64,000 nucleotides of DNA, from the NCBI GenBank assembly GCA_023439125.1, contig JAEXOU010000022.1, positions 170,336-234,335 on the forward strand, in the 5' to 3' direction. Of this stretch, positions 63,852 through 64,000 are shown piece after piece. The position numbers and the translations under genes were made by a program. Numbering within the stretch: the first letter of the stretch is position 1; each line of letters starts with the position of its first letter. The notes under the pieces were generated by a model. That model searched no databases. It saw only the letters and a program-made list of their open reading frames with translations, and was not told the DNA's origin. Source of the stretch: Bacillota bacterium. Its GTDB lineage: Bacteria; Bacillota; Clostridia; Lachnospirales; Lachnospiraceae.

Positions 63852-64000
63852 GGGGCTGTTGCACTAAGGGCAGTATGAATAAAGAATGAAGGACGATGGT
63901 ATATTTTCTACGGCGCGCTACGCTCACAAGCCCCACAAAGTGCGTGTGGGGACTTGTAAGGCACTCCGAAAAATACCATCGTCCTTCATTCTTTTATACA
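63852..64000. repeat. Family A element cut by the window edge
   Basis: It starts GGGGCTGTTGCAC and contains GAATGAAGGACGATGGTAT with its complement ATACCATCGTCCTTCATTC, around ACAAGCCCCACAAAGTGCG. It begins 47 bp after the protease stop; the right terminal repeat lies beyond the window. Confidence 0.85.

Noticed and set aside
1..64000. tRNA, rRNA, prophage or insertion-sequence genes
   Set aside because: I saw no tRNA-like or rRNA-like sequence and no transposase, integrase or phage structural motif on either strand.

Overview
The window is low-GC, Firmicutes-type DNA with strong Shine-Dalgarno sites. It appears to come from an anaerobic Lachnospiraceae-like clostridium, in the style of Lachnoclostridium (Clostridium) phytofermentans. 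The pointers are a pyruvate formate-lyase system, a clostridial type IV pilus operon, a DUF5057 protein, a DUF1846 protein, a giant CoA-dehydratase-activase fusion and an FMN riboswitch in front of ribU. The species guess is inference. No rRNA, tRNA, CRISPR array, transposase or phage gene was seen.

Layout. 1-4.4 kb: two tandem dynamin-like GTPases (the first cut by the window edge) and one unrecognised protein. 4.4-21.3 kb: a complete minus-strand type IV pilus operon in the order pilB, pilT, pilC, pilin, prepilin peptidase, a pilM-pilN fusion, pilO, four minor pseudopilins and a large secreted DUF5057 protein, with a promoter in front of pilB. 21.3-25.3 kb: a pyruvate formate-lyase locus in which the catalytic body lacks its glycyl-radical C-terminus; that domain is a separate 78-residue protein, with a 76-residue look-alike between them, and the activase gene lies downstream. 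25.5-27.1 kb: a tandem-GNAT acetyltransferase with a broken or unusual start, behind a leader with two tiny ORFs and a terminator. 27.2-38.5 kb: DUF1846, a Na/Pi symporter, and the phosphate regulon pstS-pstC-pstA-pstB-phoU-phoP-phoR; both phosphate uptake units have TTTACA boxes phased at 11 bp. 38.5-46.1 kb: LysM protein, 1414-residue activase fusion, hybrid sensor kinase. 46-51.3 kb: ung, hisF, hisH, a zinc-ribbon membrane protein and a CheV-like protein. 51.3-60.9 kb: a TetR-controlled ABC exporter with a degenerate third ATPase, riboflavin transporter ribU under an FMN riboswitch, a PadR-controlled ABC exporter with a matching operator at both promoters, and azlCD. 61-64 kb: DUF4867 protein and an S41-type protease.

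The most distinctive non-coding content is two families of dispersed palindromic elements. Family A (about 110-210 bp) has GGGGCTGTTGCA-like ends and a long internal hairpin. Family B (about 200-262 bp) has GGTGTCAAAAGTCC-like ends, nested hairpins and a strongly conserved centre. Both lie between genes, often directly against a stop codon, occur in tandem in places, and carry no coding capacity of their own. One family B copy sits between the FMN riboswitch and ribU; a family A copy separates pflA from the other pfl genes.

All calls come from reading the sequence and from recalled family knowledge. No searches were run.
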